Positions 1 through 10,000 of a stretch of DNA of 53,571 bases are shown here, piece after piece. The stretch is from Fidelibacterota bacterium. Its GTDB lineage: Bacteria > Fidelibacterota > UBA8477 > JABMPR01. The stretch spans positions 1 to 53,571 of the forward strand of contig JAIPJF010000023.1 in the NCBI GenBank assembly GCA_021734325.1, read 5' to 3'. The position numbers were made by a program, and so were the translations under genes. The notes beneath the pieces are model-generated. The model ran no database searches, was not told the origin of the DNA, and was given only the letters and a program-made list of their open reading frames with translations. Each line of letters starts with the position of its first letter. The stretch's first letter is position 1.

Positions 1-86
1 ATGGTTTTGGTGATGAAAATAATTACGACTGGCCAAAGCAGGTTGATCACTGGCTGGTTGAAAAATGGCTAAAGACGAACGCCTAA
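1..86 (+). CDS. PilX-like membrane protein, C-terminal end only (paralogue of 17346..18275)
   Basis: Only the last 27 codons lie in the window. The frame runs from base 3 to a TAA at 84-86; the 5' part is outside. The translated end (GFGDENNYDWPKQ, then a W/K-rich tail) aligns without gaps to the last residues of the protein at 17346..18275 (GFGDQSDYDWPKQ, then WKVNKWIKN). This is seen directly and makes the two genes paralogues. By analogy it would be a single-pass membrane protein with a PilX-like N-terminus, but that part cannot be seen here. A strong terminator follows about 40 bases after the stop. Whether it has the same sigma-54 promoter as its paralogue cannot be tested in this window. 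An overlapping ATG in frame 1 gives only a 23-residue peptide without similarity and was not called. Confidence 0.75.
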   Translation, partial: GFGDENNYDWPKQVDHWLVEKWLKTNA

Positions 87-125
87 TAAAACTCTGATCA
101 GATCTTGATTGGACTCTCGGAAAAA

Positions 126-153
126 CCCCGGCACCTGTGTCGGGGTTTTTTTT
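126..153 (+). terminator. Rho-independent terminator, probably bidirectional
   Basis: An eight-base-pair GC-rich stem (CCCCGGCA pairing with TGTCGGGG, one G-T wobble, four-base loop) is followed by eight T residues. It sits 40 bases after the stop of the PilX-like fragment. Five A residues precede the stem, so it also has a T-run on the minus strand. It could end read-through from the kinase at 423..3791. Confidence 0.85.
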
Positions 154-228
154 ATGTCCTCCGATTCAATACTCACCACCAGATTTAGTAGCAACCGAAT
201 TAAAGATATCCCCGGCCACTGCATGATA

Positions 229-312
229 TCAGGCAAAATCTAATGTGTTTATTGCTTTCAGCATCTCACCTGTAGTCCAAGGTCTTCTGATGAATACATA
301 ATTATTTTGTAT
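229..312 (-). pseudogene. Remnant of a hybrid-kinase receiver domain (C-terminal end)
   Basis: Read on the minus strand from about base 300, the frame gives YVFIRRPWTTGEMLKAIN then TLDFA and a TGA at 231-229. This aligns with the ends of the hybrid kinases in this window: [17 protein letters not shown] in 24693..28850 and NFVRKPWSASDMLEAV then SLDFD in 423..3791. In-frame stops a few codons upstream (TAA, then TGA further back) break the frame and no start is available, so this is a decayed fragment. The KPW motif carries the conserved lysine of receiver domains. It lies 110 bases beyond the stop of the intact kinase at 423, which suggests a tandem duplication with loss of one copy. The flanking bases 154-228 and 313-422 show nothing else I can support. 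Confidence 0.7.
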
Positions 313-422
313 TTACGGTAAGCATTCTTTTGAACACTTAATTGGTGATCATTCTGGAATAAACGTCACCAGCCCTCTTGCCGGCAATGATCCGTTGGCT
401 GGTCCAAGAATACAGTCAGGAG

Positions 423-3400
423 CTAGTCAAAATCCAAGGAAGCAACTGCCTCAAGCATATCGGATGCAGACCAGGGTTTTCTGACAAAATTGTTGAATCC
501 AAGGGATTGGTATTCCTCCTGGAGCTCAGGATTAAGATTTCCGCTGGTCAGGATCATATTAATATCCATTGAGTGCTTACGGATTTCCCGCCCAAGTTCC
601 AGACCGGACATCCTGGGCATGGTCAGGTCCGTGATGATAAGATCGTATCTCTGCTCATCCTTTGTGAAGCGTTCCAAAGCAGCAAGTCCATCATCCGCAA
701 TCTCCACACTATGTCCTTTTGCCTCGAGTATGTATTTTCCTGCCTCAGTTATCATTTTATCGTCATCTACCATCAGTATCCTTAAACGTCTGACCGGGAT
801 ACCGTCTGATGCTTTCTCATCCTCTACTGCCTCTTGGTCTTCACTCAGGGGAAGCAGAATCCTGAAAGTACTTCCCTTCCCCGGTTCGCTCTCCACCTTG
901 ATCTGACCCTGCATATCCCTGACGATCCCATAAACAATGGACAAGCCCAATCCCGTGCCTTCGTTAACCTTCTTGGTACTGAAAAAGGGATCAAATATTC
1001 TTTCCAGAGTCTCTGCATCCATTCCCTCGCCCGTATCACTCACTGACAATTCCAGGGTCCCAAGGCGACTCAAAACCGACTTGCCCGGTACTTGTTCAAT
1101 GGGAGTTTCCGCCTGATGCAGGCTCACACTGAGTGTACCCCCCCTATCCCGCATGGCAAATGAAGCATTATTGCAGAGATTGACAACTACTTGATGAAGC
1201 TGGGAAGCATCACAAAGGACTGATCCACAATGGTTATCAATTTTTTCAACTATGTCAATGGAGCTTGGAATCGAGGCTCTTATTAACTTCAGGGCATTCT
1301 TAAGCAAATGTTGAATTCTGGTTGGTTTCAGCTCAGCATCTTCGATACGACTGAAGGTAAGAATATGCTTAACCAGGTCTCTGGCTCGTTCGCTGGCATT
1401 AATGATTTGTTGAAAATTCGAACGCAGTTGTTCATCATCGGGCAGTTGATTTTTAACAATGTCCGAATAGAGAAATATGCCCTGTAAAAGATTATTAAAA
1501 TCGTGGGCTATCCCCCCGGCCATGGTTCCAACGGCTTCCAGTTTCTGGGATTGTCGCAGCTGGGTTTCCAATTTAAGGCGCTCTTCCTCGGCTTCTTTAA
1601 TTTCAGTAATATCAATAAACGTAATGATTATTTCAATAAGGACGTTTTGGGGATCTATTACAGGGAAGCCATTTACCAGAAGCCAGACAAGATCACCCGT
1701 ATTGGGTCGTGGAACACCAACAACCATATTCTTCAGGATTTGACGCCGAGATACAATCTGATTAACCGGATATTCTTCCAAAGGCAGGATCGATTGATAT
1801 TCGTTAACAAATTTCCACTCAGGGTCAAAAGCCTTTCTACCCCTCAATTGATCGTCATCCAGACCAAGTAATTCGGCTGCTTTTGGATTGTTCAGTGTGA
1901 TAGAGGTATCTGGGGCATGAACAACGACCCCTGCATCCAGATTGTTAAGCAGATTACGGAGCTTTGCTTCATTTTCTCGAACGGATTCTTCCGCCTTTTT
2001 ACGATCGGTGATATCAATCCACTGGCAAACCACCGAACTCAAGTTCTGATCCCCATCAAGAATGGGAAACATGACGACATCGATCCACTGACTGCGAGCC
2101 CCTTTGTATTGAAGATCCCCACTTTGTTCAGCATCCCACCAGATGGAAAATCGTGCTGTCTGGAGATCTCCATAGACTGCCTTAACCAGGTGCACTACCC
2201 CCTGCACCTCAATATTTTTATCATTAAAGACGTTATACTTTCCAACGATTTGTTCATTGCTTAACCCCAACAAGTTCTGCAGAGTCTTGTTCGTCCGCTG
2301 TACGGTTCCCGACGTATCAGAAATCCACATGGCGAAGGGGCTTTCATCGATTATGCTGTTTACGAATAAGAGATTGTCCTTAATCTGTCTTTCAGCCTGC
2401 AGGCGTTTGCTGATATCCTGAGACGTACCAAAAACGGACACGGCCTTACCGTCTTTATATTCAATATTGCCTTCAGTGTGAACGTGAATGATCTCCCCAT
2501 CTTTTCGGATAAGTCGATATTCATTGGGAGTAAGCTTTTTATTTCCTGAGGCCAGATTCTCCTGCAACCAGGCAGTTACTCTTTCCAGATCATCAGGATG
2601 ATGGATTTCCTGATTCACTTTTGCATAATCTATGGCTTCATCTTTATCGTAATTCAGCAAGTTAAACATACCTTCTGACCAGGTGACCTCATCAGTAATG
2701 ACATTCCAGGTGAAATCACCAATTTTCGCTAATTTCTGGGCTTCGATCAATTTTCGGTGGGAGGTTTCGCTTTTGGTTACATTGTGGCAAACCATGAGTC
2801 GCCCTATGGGGTTCCCTACTGTTTTTTCTATTGTGGAAACCCGAACCTCAAAGAATGATTCCTGACCACCAATCTTAGTAACAAATCGATTTTGAAATTC
2901 GAAATACTCGTTAAGGGATGATAATAATTCTGGCCAATTCTCAAACACCACAGAGGCTGATGATCCAAGTGCATTCTCAATATCCTGATCAATGATTTGT
3001 GACATGGCAGGATTGAGATCCACGATTCTATTATCCATATCGAGAACCATGACACCTTCAACAATGGTATCCACCATCAGATCACGAGCAACTGGAACAA
3101 TTTTGAGTAGATCGAAACGTAAAATTCCCAGGGCAAGGAGGAGACTGGAAATGCTGAAAGCTACGGGAGTCCAATCCAAACCAGGGATCGGGTTGATATT
3201 AAAAACATAGATGACATTTGCCACTAAGGGGAGCGATGCACCGAGGAGGAGTGTAAAATTCTGACCTCTTAAAGGAGCTGAAATCCTTCTAACATTATTG
3301 AATATGAGTGCCAAACCGACGAGGATCAGCAGGTATGAATAAAACGCATTCACGTAGAACCAGAATCCGTGTTCGTATAAGCCAATATTACCGTTTTCAG

Positions 3401-3791
3401 AGATGCTTATACTCAGCCAAAGCCACTGCTGAAACTTAGGGGTAATAGCAATGATAAAGGTCAACGCGGGAACGAGGGCAAGAAGAGCGATAAGGCGTTT
3501 CTTGAGAAAGTTCTCATGCTGTCCGTGTGATAATGCCAAAAGCAGGTAAAAAAGAGGGGTGAGCACAATACCAAGGTATGAGATTCTGGTCCACAGTATT
3601 TTCAGGTCAATTGATAAGGCCGCTGTCTCAAAAATCCCGGCGAAGGCCCATTCAGAAATGGCCAGGGTCAGAAGGATCAGATATATGGTGGATTTGCTTT
3701 TGCGATGTGTGAACGAAAAGACAGCAACACTGATGCTGATCAGAAATGAAATAAAGAGGCTCCAGCTGAGCAAATCAAATTGGTAGTTCAT
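423..3791 (-). CDS. Hybrid sensor histidine kinase: 7TM sensor, PAS domains, HisKA, HATPase, receiver
   Basis: An inner-membrane sensor kinase of 1122 residues. Residues 1-230 form seven hydrophobic segments of the histidine-kinase 7TM type. PAS-like domains follow at about 240-340, 350-465, 475-600 and 610-735. The dimerisation/phosphoacceptor box GGIAHDFNN has H763. The ATPase domain shows the N box (NLCNNA, near 871-876), a DTGEGM G1 box (near 919-924) and GTGLGLS (near 945-951). A C-terminal receiver (about 1003-1122) has the acidic pair in MVDDD, phospho-acceptor D1055 (IITDLTMP) and lysine in RKPW. The start ATG is preceded by AGGAG at good spacing. It follows the barrel gene on the same strand with a 148-base gap. 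The output partner is not adjacent. It shares its kinase and receiver core with 21394..24612 and 24693..28850, so the three are paralogues with different sensory parts. The ligand is unknown. Confidence 0.93.
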   Translation of the reverse strand: MNYQFDLLSWSLFISFLISISVAVFSFTHRKSKSTIYLILLTLAISEWAFAGIFETAALSIDLKILWTRISYLGIVLTPLFYLLLALSHGQHENFLKKRLIALLALVPALTFIIAITPKFQQWLWLSISISENGNIGLYEHGFWFYVNAFYSYLLILVGLALIFNNVRRISAPLRGQNFTLLLGASLPLVANVIYVFNINPIPGLDWTPVAFSISSLLLALGILRFDLLKIVPVARDLMVDTIVEGVMVLDMDNRIVDLNPAMSQIIDQDIENALGSSASVVFENWPELLSSLNEYFEFQNRFVTKIGGQESFFEVRVSTIEKTVGNPIGRLMVCHNVTKSETSHRKLIEAQKLAKIGDFTWNVITDEVTWSEGMFNLLNYDKDEAIDYAKVNQEIHHPDDLERVTAWLQENLASGNKKLTPNEYRLIRKDGEIIHVHTEGNIEYKDGKAVSVFGTSQDISKRLQAERQIKDNLLFVNSIIDESPFAMWISDTSGTVQRTNKTLQNLLGLSNEQIVGKYNVFNDKNIEVQGVVHLVKAVYGDLQTARFSIWWDAEQSGDLQYKGARSQWIDVVMFPILDGDQNLSSVVCQWIDITDRKKAEESVRENEAKLRNLLNNLDAGVVVHAPDTSITLNNPKAAELLGLDDDQLRGRKAFDPEWKFVNEYQSILPLEEYPVNQIVSRRQILKNMVVGVPRPNTGDLVWLLVNGFPVIDPQNVLIEIIITFIDITEIKEAEEERLKLETQLRQSQKLEAVGTMAGGIAHDFNNLLQGIFLYSDIVKNQLPDDEQLRSNFQQIINASERARDLVKHILTFSRIEDAELKPTRIQHLLKNALKLIRASIPSSIDIVEKIDNHCGSVLCDASQLHQVVVNLCNNASFAMRDRGGTLSVSLHQAETPIEQVPGKSVLSRLGTLELSVSDTGEGMDAETLERIFDPFFSTKKVNEGTGLGLSIVYGIVRDMQGQIKVESEPGKGSTFRILLPLSEDQEAVEDEKASDGIPVRRLRILMVDDDKMITEAGKYILEAKGHSVEIADDGLAALERFTKDEQRYDLIITDLTMPRMSGLELGREIRKHSMDINMILTSGNLNPELQEEYQSLGFNNFVRKPWSASDMLEAVASLDFD

Positions 3792-3939
3792 AATCAGCTC
3801 CTAATCTGACAGAGTATTCGTTCGGGTGAATTGATACACAATGATTGTGGGGTTACCTGTAGCAGGAAGCTAATCATTTTCCCTATTGGGCCATGGGAAA
3901 TTATTGTCATACAGGATGGGTTTACCTCATCTCTCTGAA

Positions 3940-6900
3940 TTAATGCCAATTAAAGATATCCTCACTGAACTTCAGGTGAATTGAAATGTAAAAATCATGA
4001 AACTGGTAGTCGTGGAAGGAGAAGTCCCGGTCCTCAAAATTACTGAAGATATATCCCACGCCCACCTGTGTATTCGTCTTGAGCAGATAATCCACCTCCA
4101 GGGCCAGACCGGTGCTGTTTTGGTCAAGGGGGGACATGCTCATGTAGCGAATATCCATGGCTGTGCTCCATTTCAGATTCCAGGCGATCTCAGGTCTCAG
4201 ACTGACAAATAATGTTCGCGTTGTATCGCTGAACAGATCGCCCTCTTCATCATAAATCGTGCGCTGGGCAATGCGACCACTCAAGCCCAGGCAATCAAAA
4301 GCCTGCCAGTATGTATGGATAGAGGCAATGAGACGGTCCTGACGAAGGGTGGGTGTACTGTGCGTATTATCTTCTGCAATGTAGGCCAATTTGGCCAATA
4401 CATTGACCACATCGTTTTCTTCCGGTCGATAGGCCAGTCCGGCCTGAAAACTTGTCCGAATGAGTGTTCCTGCATCATCGCCTTTATAGGAATTATTGAA
4501 ATGTTCAAATTTGCTGATCAGGCCAAAACCGGCAAACAGGCGCACATCTCCGCCCAGGCTGCTCACCCTGCTGAGACTCATTTTATCTTTCCGCTGTTCA
4601 TACTTGCCAGCGAGCTTCCAGGGTGCTTCCGGGAGATACTCTCCAGCCAGTGCCAGGGAACGGTGGTCCGGTGTGACGATTTCAAAGGAGTCTATGATCG
4701 CTGTACTCTCAAAGGCAATATTCAGACTAAGATCATCATTGATCTGCCATTTGTTGTTGAGACCGATGCTGGCGCGGTTCCGCGCTTCTGAACTGATCCC
4801 ATTGATCTCATACCTACCTGTAATTTGCGTGTTTTCTGAGATCTTTGAATCAAGACCGACAATATTCTGATGCTCATACTCAGCTCCTGGAACTAATCTG
4901 TATTTCCAGTACAGACTTAGACGCTCAGCCAGCATATAACTCAGCCCCAGGCTCGTATTACTTGGTTTTGCCATAGCATCTGAGGACAGGTTCTGCTGAT
5001 GTTCCAGAGATCCGGTCAGTTTGTCATGCAGTTTCAGGTTGATCCCTCCATACAGCGAATGGGCCTGATAAGTGGACAGACTGTCGATGACAGAAGTGGC
5101 CTTTTTGCGTTCGGAGTTTTCATACCCAAGTTTTAATCCATTCCCATCCATTTTTCCGAGGAGGTATTGAGTCGTAAATACCCGATTTTCTGTCTGCTGC
5201 GAGGTACCAGAATTGGATTTTTGTTCATAATATTCTGATTGTAATTCACCTTTTTTCTTGAGTTGATAACGACCCTTGAGGCCAAATTTTTCAGAGCCAC
5301 CTTCAGAGGACTTGCCTACCTGGGAATTGTTTTTGAATGCCTCATCCACAGATCTGTAATAGCCCTTGAAGGTCGTTCGTGTTTGCGGTGTGAATACGAT
5401 CTCACCACGGAAAGCGCGGGCTATTGTTGAACTATCAAGCAGCACTGGATCTCTGGATTCGGCCAGTTCGCCATTCACACTCAACCATGGACTTATTGGA
5501 AGATCTGCATCAACACCATACAGATAATAGTTCATGTCCCCTTTATCTTCTGCGATGAGAGTAGCGCCAATTTCTAAATCATCACCGATCAGTCCCTGAT
5601 ACCGTAATCCACCCACCAGGGACTCTCGAGACTGGGATTGGTGCTCATAGGAAACAACGATGAATACAGGGTTCCCGTTTGCATCAACGCCGGGCACTGC
5701 TTGTTTGAACATCAGGGTCCCATCCACATAATTTATATCATAATCCAAAAACCTGGTTTGCTCTTTGGTGTTGAGAATGGTCTCACTATGATAGCGATCC
5801 CTGACGATGAGCCTGATCTTTTCAGAGAATCGCGTAATGCCCCCATCACTTAGATAGTAAAATCCGCTAATCCCCTGGCCAAGGATCTCTTCCTGATTTT
5901 GCTCCCTGTCAGTCAGAGAAGCAAACCCACGCATCTGATGATCTCCTTCATGCCAATCGGCCTGGAGACCATTAAATGTGCGGTTATAGGCTGTAAATTC
6001 ATTATTGGTGAGAGCAGTATTAAAATCACCTATGAGGAGATGGGATTCATCGTGTTCAAGTTTTGCATACAGCTTGGATCGTGTTTGTGCATCAAAAAGA
6101 AGTGTGCTGGCATCCCCATAGAGCGGATAAGGATCGTCTGGATCCACATCGGCAAATAATTGATCCATGTATCCCCGATCTGAATCGAAAGAGGCCGTGA
6201 GACGATACCCTGGTTTTACACCGCCTTTTGCATAAAATGCCGTTCTACCGCCAATTAAGGCCTGGTCAGTGAGATTCCTGCTGTTCCGATCATAGAGCCC
6301 GATATTGGAAAGATCGGATGCTTGATCCCCTGATCCATGATAGCTCAGGGCAGCATTCAAGGTACCCAGTAGCATGAATGGTTCTGATGGCGTCTTGAAC
6401 AGAATCGGGAACTGTTCTTTATGACCATTCACCTCCAGTGCCAGAACGCCCCTGCTGGCCTCGTTGGGGCTCTGGATGTTCACTTCACAAACCCCATTAT
6501 TTACCGCGATCTGGGTACCGACCTGTGAGTTGTCAAGGTCAGTATTCAATAGTACACCCATATCCAACTGAGCGCTGAATATGAGTGTATTGTTTAAGAC
6601 ATAGCCCCATTCATCCTGAATGTGAAATCGGAAGGCGCCAGTGCTGCGACCATCAGCTGGCAGAGAGATATCCTTCTCGTCGGCTACGATCTGATATACA
6701 GGACCAATTACATGGATGTGTCTTTCGGTGCTGAAACTTTGCCCCGTCGTCCCAATGGTTGTAATTTTTAATTCAACGGGGCCATCTGGGACTTCAATGT
6801 TTACGAACTCGACGATGCCATCAATCCGAAATGTATCTTGAGCTACCTCTTCACCGTTGACAAACAAGGTTGCCACAGTATTTCTCTTCCCCAGTGCTGA

Positions 6901-7026
6901 TACCGCGATATGATTTATATCTGTTGATGAATCCTCAAGGGGACTCAGGATCACGGATTGGGCGCTGAGAACAGCACTTAGAAGGAACAGGAGGAGATGA
7001 ACGATAAATTTGCCTGGTTTATTCAT
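3940..7026 (-). CDS. Outer-membrane beta-barrel protein, partner of the DUF11 protein
   Basis: A 1028-residue exported protein. Residues 1-22 are a signal peptide ending at SAQS. Residues about 25-105 look like an immunoglobulin-type sandwich. About 108-205 resemble a bacterial Ig-like (Big_1) fold. From about 215 to the end the protein alternates short polar turns with amphipathic strands, as in a large beta-barrel, ending with strands such as FYISIHLKFSED. The segment YPLYGDASTLLFDAQTRSKL is of the kind I recall from the C-terminal barrel region of large DUF11-repeat surface proteins in FCB bacteria. Here that barrel is a separate gene, starting five bases after the DUF11 gene's stop. I infer that it anchors or exports the 1722-residue DUF11 protein at the outer membrane. 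The Shine-Dalgarno is weak, so translational coupling is likely. A TonB-type plug was looked for and not seen. Confidence 0.75.
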   Translation of the reverse strand: MNKPGKFIVHLLLFLLSAVLSAQSVILSPLEDSSTDINHIAVSALGKRNTVATLFVNGEEVAQDTFRIDGIVEFVNIEVPDGPVELKITTIGTTGQSFSTERHIHVIGPVYQIVADEKDISLPADGRSTGAFRFHIQDEWGYVLNNTLIFSAQLDMGVLLNTDLDNSQVGTQIAVNNGVCEVNIQSPNEASRGVLALEVNGHKEQFPILFKTPSEPFMLLGTLNAALSYHGSGDQASDLSNIGLYDRNSRNLTDQALIGGRTAFYAKGGVKPGYRLTASFDSDRGYMDQLFADVDPDDPYPLYGDASTLLFDAQTRSKLYAKLEHDESHLLIGDFNTALTNNEFTAYNRTFNGLQADWHEGDHQMRGFASLTDREQNQEEILGQGISGFYYLSDGGITRFSEKIRLIVRDRYHSETILNTKEQTRFLDYDINYVDGTLMFKQAVPGVDANGNPVFIVVSYEHQSQSRESLVGGLRYQGLIGDDLEIGATLIAEDKGDMNYYLYGVDADLPISPWLSVNGELAESRDPVLLDSSTIARAFRGEIVFTPQTRTTFKGYYRSVDEAFKNNSQVGKSSEGGSEKFGLKGRYQLKKKGELQSEYYEQKSNSGTSQQTENRVFTTQYLLGKMDGNGLKLGYENSERKKATSVIDSLSTYQAHSLYGGINLKLHDKLTGSLEHQQNLSSDAMAKPSNTSLGLSYMLAERLSLYWKYRLVPGAEYEHQNIVGLDSKISENTQITGRYEINGISSEARNRASIGLNNKWQINDDLSLNIAFESTAIIDSFEIVTPDHRSLALAGEYLPEAPWKLAGKYEQRKDKMSLSRVSSLGGDVRLFAGFGLISKFEHFNNSYKGDDAGTLIRTSFQAGLAYRPEENDVVNVLAKLAYIAEDNTHSTPTLRQDRLIASIHTYWQAFDCLGLSGRIAQRTIYDEEGDLFSDTTRTLFVSLRPEIAWNLKWSTAMDIRYMSMSPLDQNSTGLALEVDYLLKTNTQVGVGYIFSNFEDRDFSFHDYQFHDFYISIHLKFSEDIFNWH

Positions 7027-7031
7027 ATTGT

Positions 7032-10000
7032 TTATTCTTTATCGCCTTTTAAGAAATCTCCTTGATCCGCTGGCGTTGACAGCGAATCTGTGGAAATGAT
7101 TGATAGTGAATCAATTTGCTCGATCCCAAGCCGTAAAGAATCTCCCCCTAAAGTAACCTGAGAAGTGCTTAAATTCTTCAAACTCATTGGCACATTCAAT
7201 TCACTATCTTCTTCAATATTCAGCTCATGATGCATAGGTGTCATCCCGGTTAATTGCAGACTATCCATTTCCAGCTCAGAAGCTGAATCATTCTCTAACG
7301 AATCGAGAGTCAAGATGTGGGACCCATGAATTATATCTTTGAAAAGGTAATAACCGGAAGAATCGGTAACTGTACGGATCGAGTCATCCAGGATCAGATG
7401 GATGCCACCTTTTCCGCTCTCGTTTTCATCAAAGTGGTTATTTCTATTTTCATCTTCATAGACCACACCACTGAGTTGAGATGTGACTGTCATTCTCGTG
7501 ACGCTAAAATTGACCTTGGCCATACTTCCGGATTTTATCCAGAATATTTTGCTGCGGGCATCGTTCAGATTATCAGGAGAATCCAGCAAAAGTTCACAGC
7601 CCTCAGGCAAGGTGCTTTGATTTACCCTGATGGCATGCATGCCAGCAGCAATATCCGGTATTGAGTATTTGCCGTACTTATCAGTGGTAACGCGCACACC
7701 ATTTTCAGTGAACAATTCCACACCAGCCACAGCTTCTTCTCCCCGGTTATGGTGTCCATTGCCATTGTCATCAAAAAAGACTTTGCCAATGACAAGCCCG
7801 CGGTCACTGAAAAGTCCCCGCTGGAAGACCACAGAGGCCTCCGCGATATTGGATTGGAGCTGAAAGCCACTCTTTGTAGCGGCAAAGGTCTGGACCTCAT
7901 TCACCAGGGTTCCTTCCCTGGCTTCGATTCCACAGATCACTCTGTATTTCAACTCAAGACTTTCACCAGGTTTCAAGGTATCATCGAAGGCCCATTCTAG
8001 CTCAGTCCTGTACTTGGTGGATTGTCTACGATCAGGATTTGCATATTGATCTCCCTCCAAGCGACTGCTGCCGGCACGATAAGTAAATCCCCGAGGCAAA
8101 ACATCAACGATGGTCAAGGCATAGGCAGATTCAACCGTATTGGTATTCTCGACCTTCACTGTATAGGTGAGAATGTCACCGGTTTCAACGATACGTCGGT
8201 TCACGCTTTTGGACATCTTGAGGAATGGATAGACAATACGAGTTTTAGCCAGACTTCGACCATCCCGACGACTAAAAACCGTATCAATCCCATCTGTGAG
8301 CATGGCAGTATTTTCCAGCAAGGTGTTTGCTGACTGATCATGTCTGGCAATGAGAGCCTTAAGTGTCAACACTGGTGTTTCATTGACATTTAAACCCAAA
8401 GCATGAAAGAATACTTGGTTCGTTTGCGTATCATAATGATCCAGGCTCAGACCTGAACCTGTTTCCAGGCTCGATCCCACAAATTCCAATCCGGCAGGCA
8501 GATAGTCTACCAGGTAAACTGAATCAGCGATACTCATCTGGTTTGATCCATAGTGAATGCTATAGGTCAGGGTATCACCGATAGATGCTTCAGGTTTATC
8601 CACAGTTTTATACATATAAAATGCTGATTGTCTGATGGCGATATTGGCATTGGCCACAAACAGACCACTTGAAGTAAAATTAATATCCAGAGTCCCATCA
8701 CTATAGGATCGAACACCATGGTATTTTACAGACATCTGGTATCTTCCCGGAGAAAGATCTGAAAATAAATAGGCTCCCGTTGAATCTGTATATGTCGTGT
8801 CTGATACACCAGTCTCACTTTTTTTAAGCAATCCATCGGAAACGCTTTGGAGGACGATCTCAATACCTTCTTCCATAACGGGAGCGCCTGTCACTGAATC
8901 ACAGATCCATCCTGAAATAGAGTTGGTATTCGTGAGCACAGAACCATTTTCAGGAATGCCCAGACTCACTGGCTGAGTCACTGAGACGGGATTTCCCTGG
9001 CCATCGATAAATGTGAAAACAAGATTGAACACGCCGCTTCTGGGAAAGAAGATAAAATAATAGCCTGAGGCATCACTTGTCGTTGTTGCCAGTATCTCTT
9101 TTGTAATCCTGTCTTGGAGCTCAATCACAACGTTGGAAACTGGGTTCCCCTGATAATCCAGAACACTGCCTTCGAGTCCGCCCATCATGAATTTGACCGT
9201 GGTCGTATCACTGGCTGATCTCGTATCAGAGAAACGGGCTTCGGCATAAATAGTAGCCTGGATGGCATCACTCAATACTGTATCTGATATGAGAGTACTA
9301 AAAGAGCTGCCAGATTGTGTTGAAACTGCTTGCAGCGCTGTCGGAATGGTTCCATGATCCGAACCAAAATGGACTGGAAAGCCGTCAGGTACAGGATTCC
9401 CAGAATAACTGAGAACCTCAGCCTGCAGGGTTGAGCTGGCAATTCCATTCCCCAATATCTGATTTGGCCGAGCTGAAAGTTTCAGACTCATGGGCAATAT
9501 ATTGGTCGAAACTACCTGAGCTGAGAGCGGTGCTGTCTCGGCAGATTTTATCCAGGTTCTGTTACTGAAATTAGACCCGTCCTCAAAGGATGGATCGATC
9601 AGGACCTTGATTGAAAAGACCCCATCATCCAGGCTGTTCAATTCACCCAGGTCCCAGGTCAATACGCCCACGATTGGATCATAAACATAGAGACCTGTTG
9701 CTGACTGGAAGTGGGTCACATCGGACAAGGTATCAATAATTTGAACATCCCTTGCCATATCAGATCCAGCATTCATGTAGGAAACCTGATAGATGAGTGT
9801 ATCCCCTGGAAAGACCTCTTCCTGCGTTGCGATTGAAAGTTGGAGACTGGGACTGGAATTCACTACCAGGTCGATGTACGAGGTGGATTCATTTCCTTCC
9901 TGGCACTGCAGGTGGATCTTGTTGCTAATGAGGGATCCATTCTCAAGGGGAGAGTTGACCTGTAACACGACAATGAGAGAATCATGTGCAAAAGCTAACA

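Noticed and set aside
200..215. Fourteen-base identity (AATTAAAGATATCC) with the 3' end of the barrel gene near 3949-3962
   Set aside because: Short and AT-rich, with no similarity extending on either side; most likely chance.
3877..3904. Imperfect hairpin (TTTCCC/GGGAAA) between the barrel gene and the 7TM kinase
   Set aside because: Short stem, long loop, no T-run; not enough to call a terminator.
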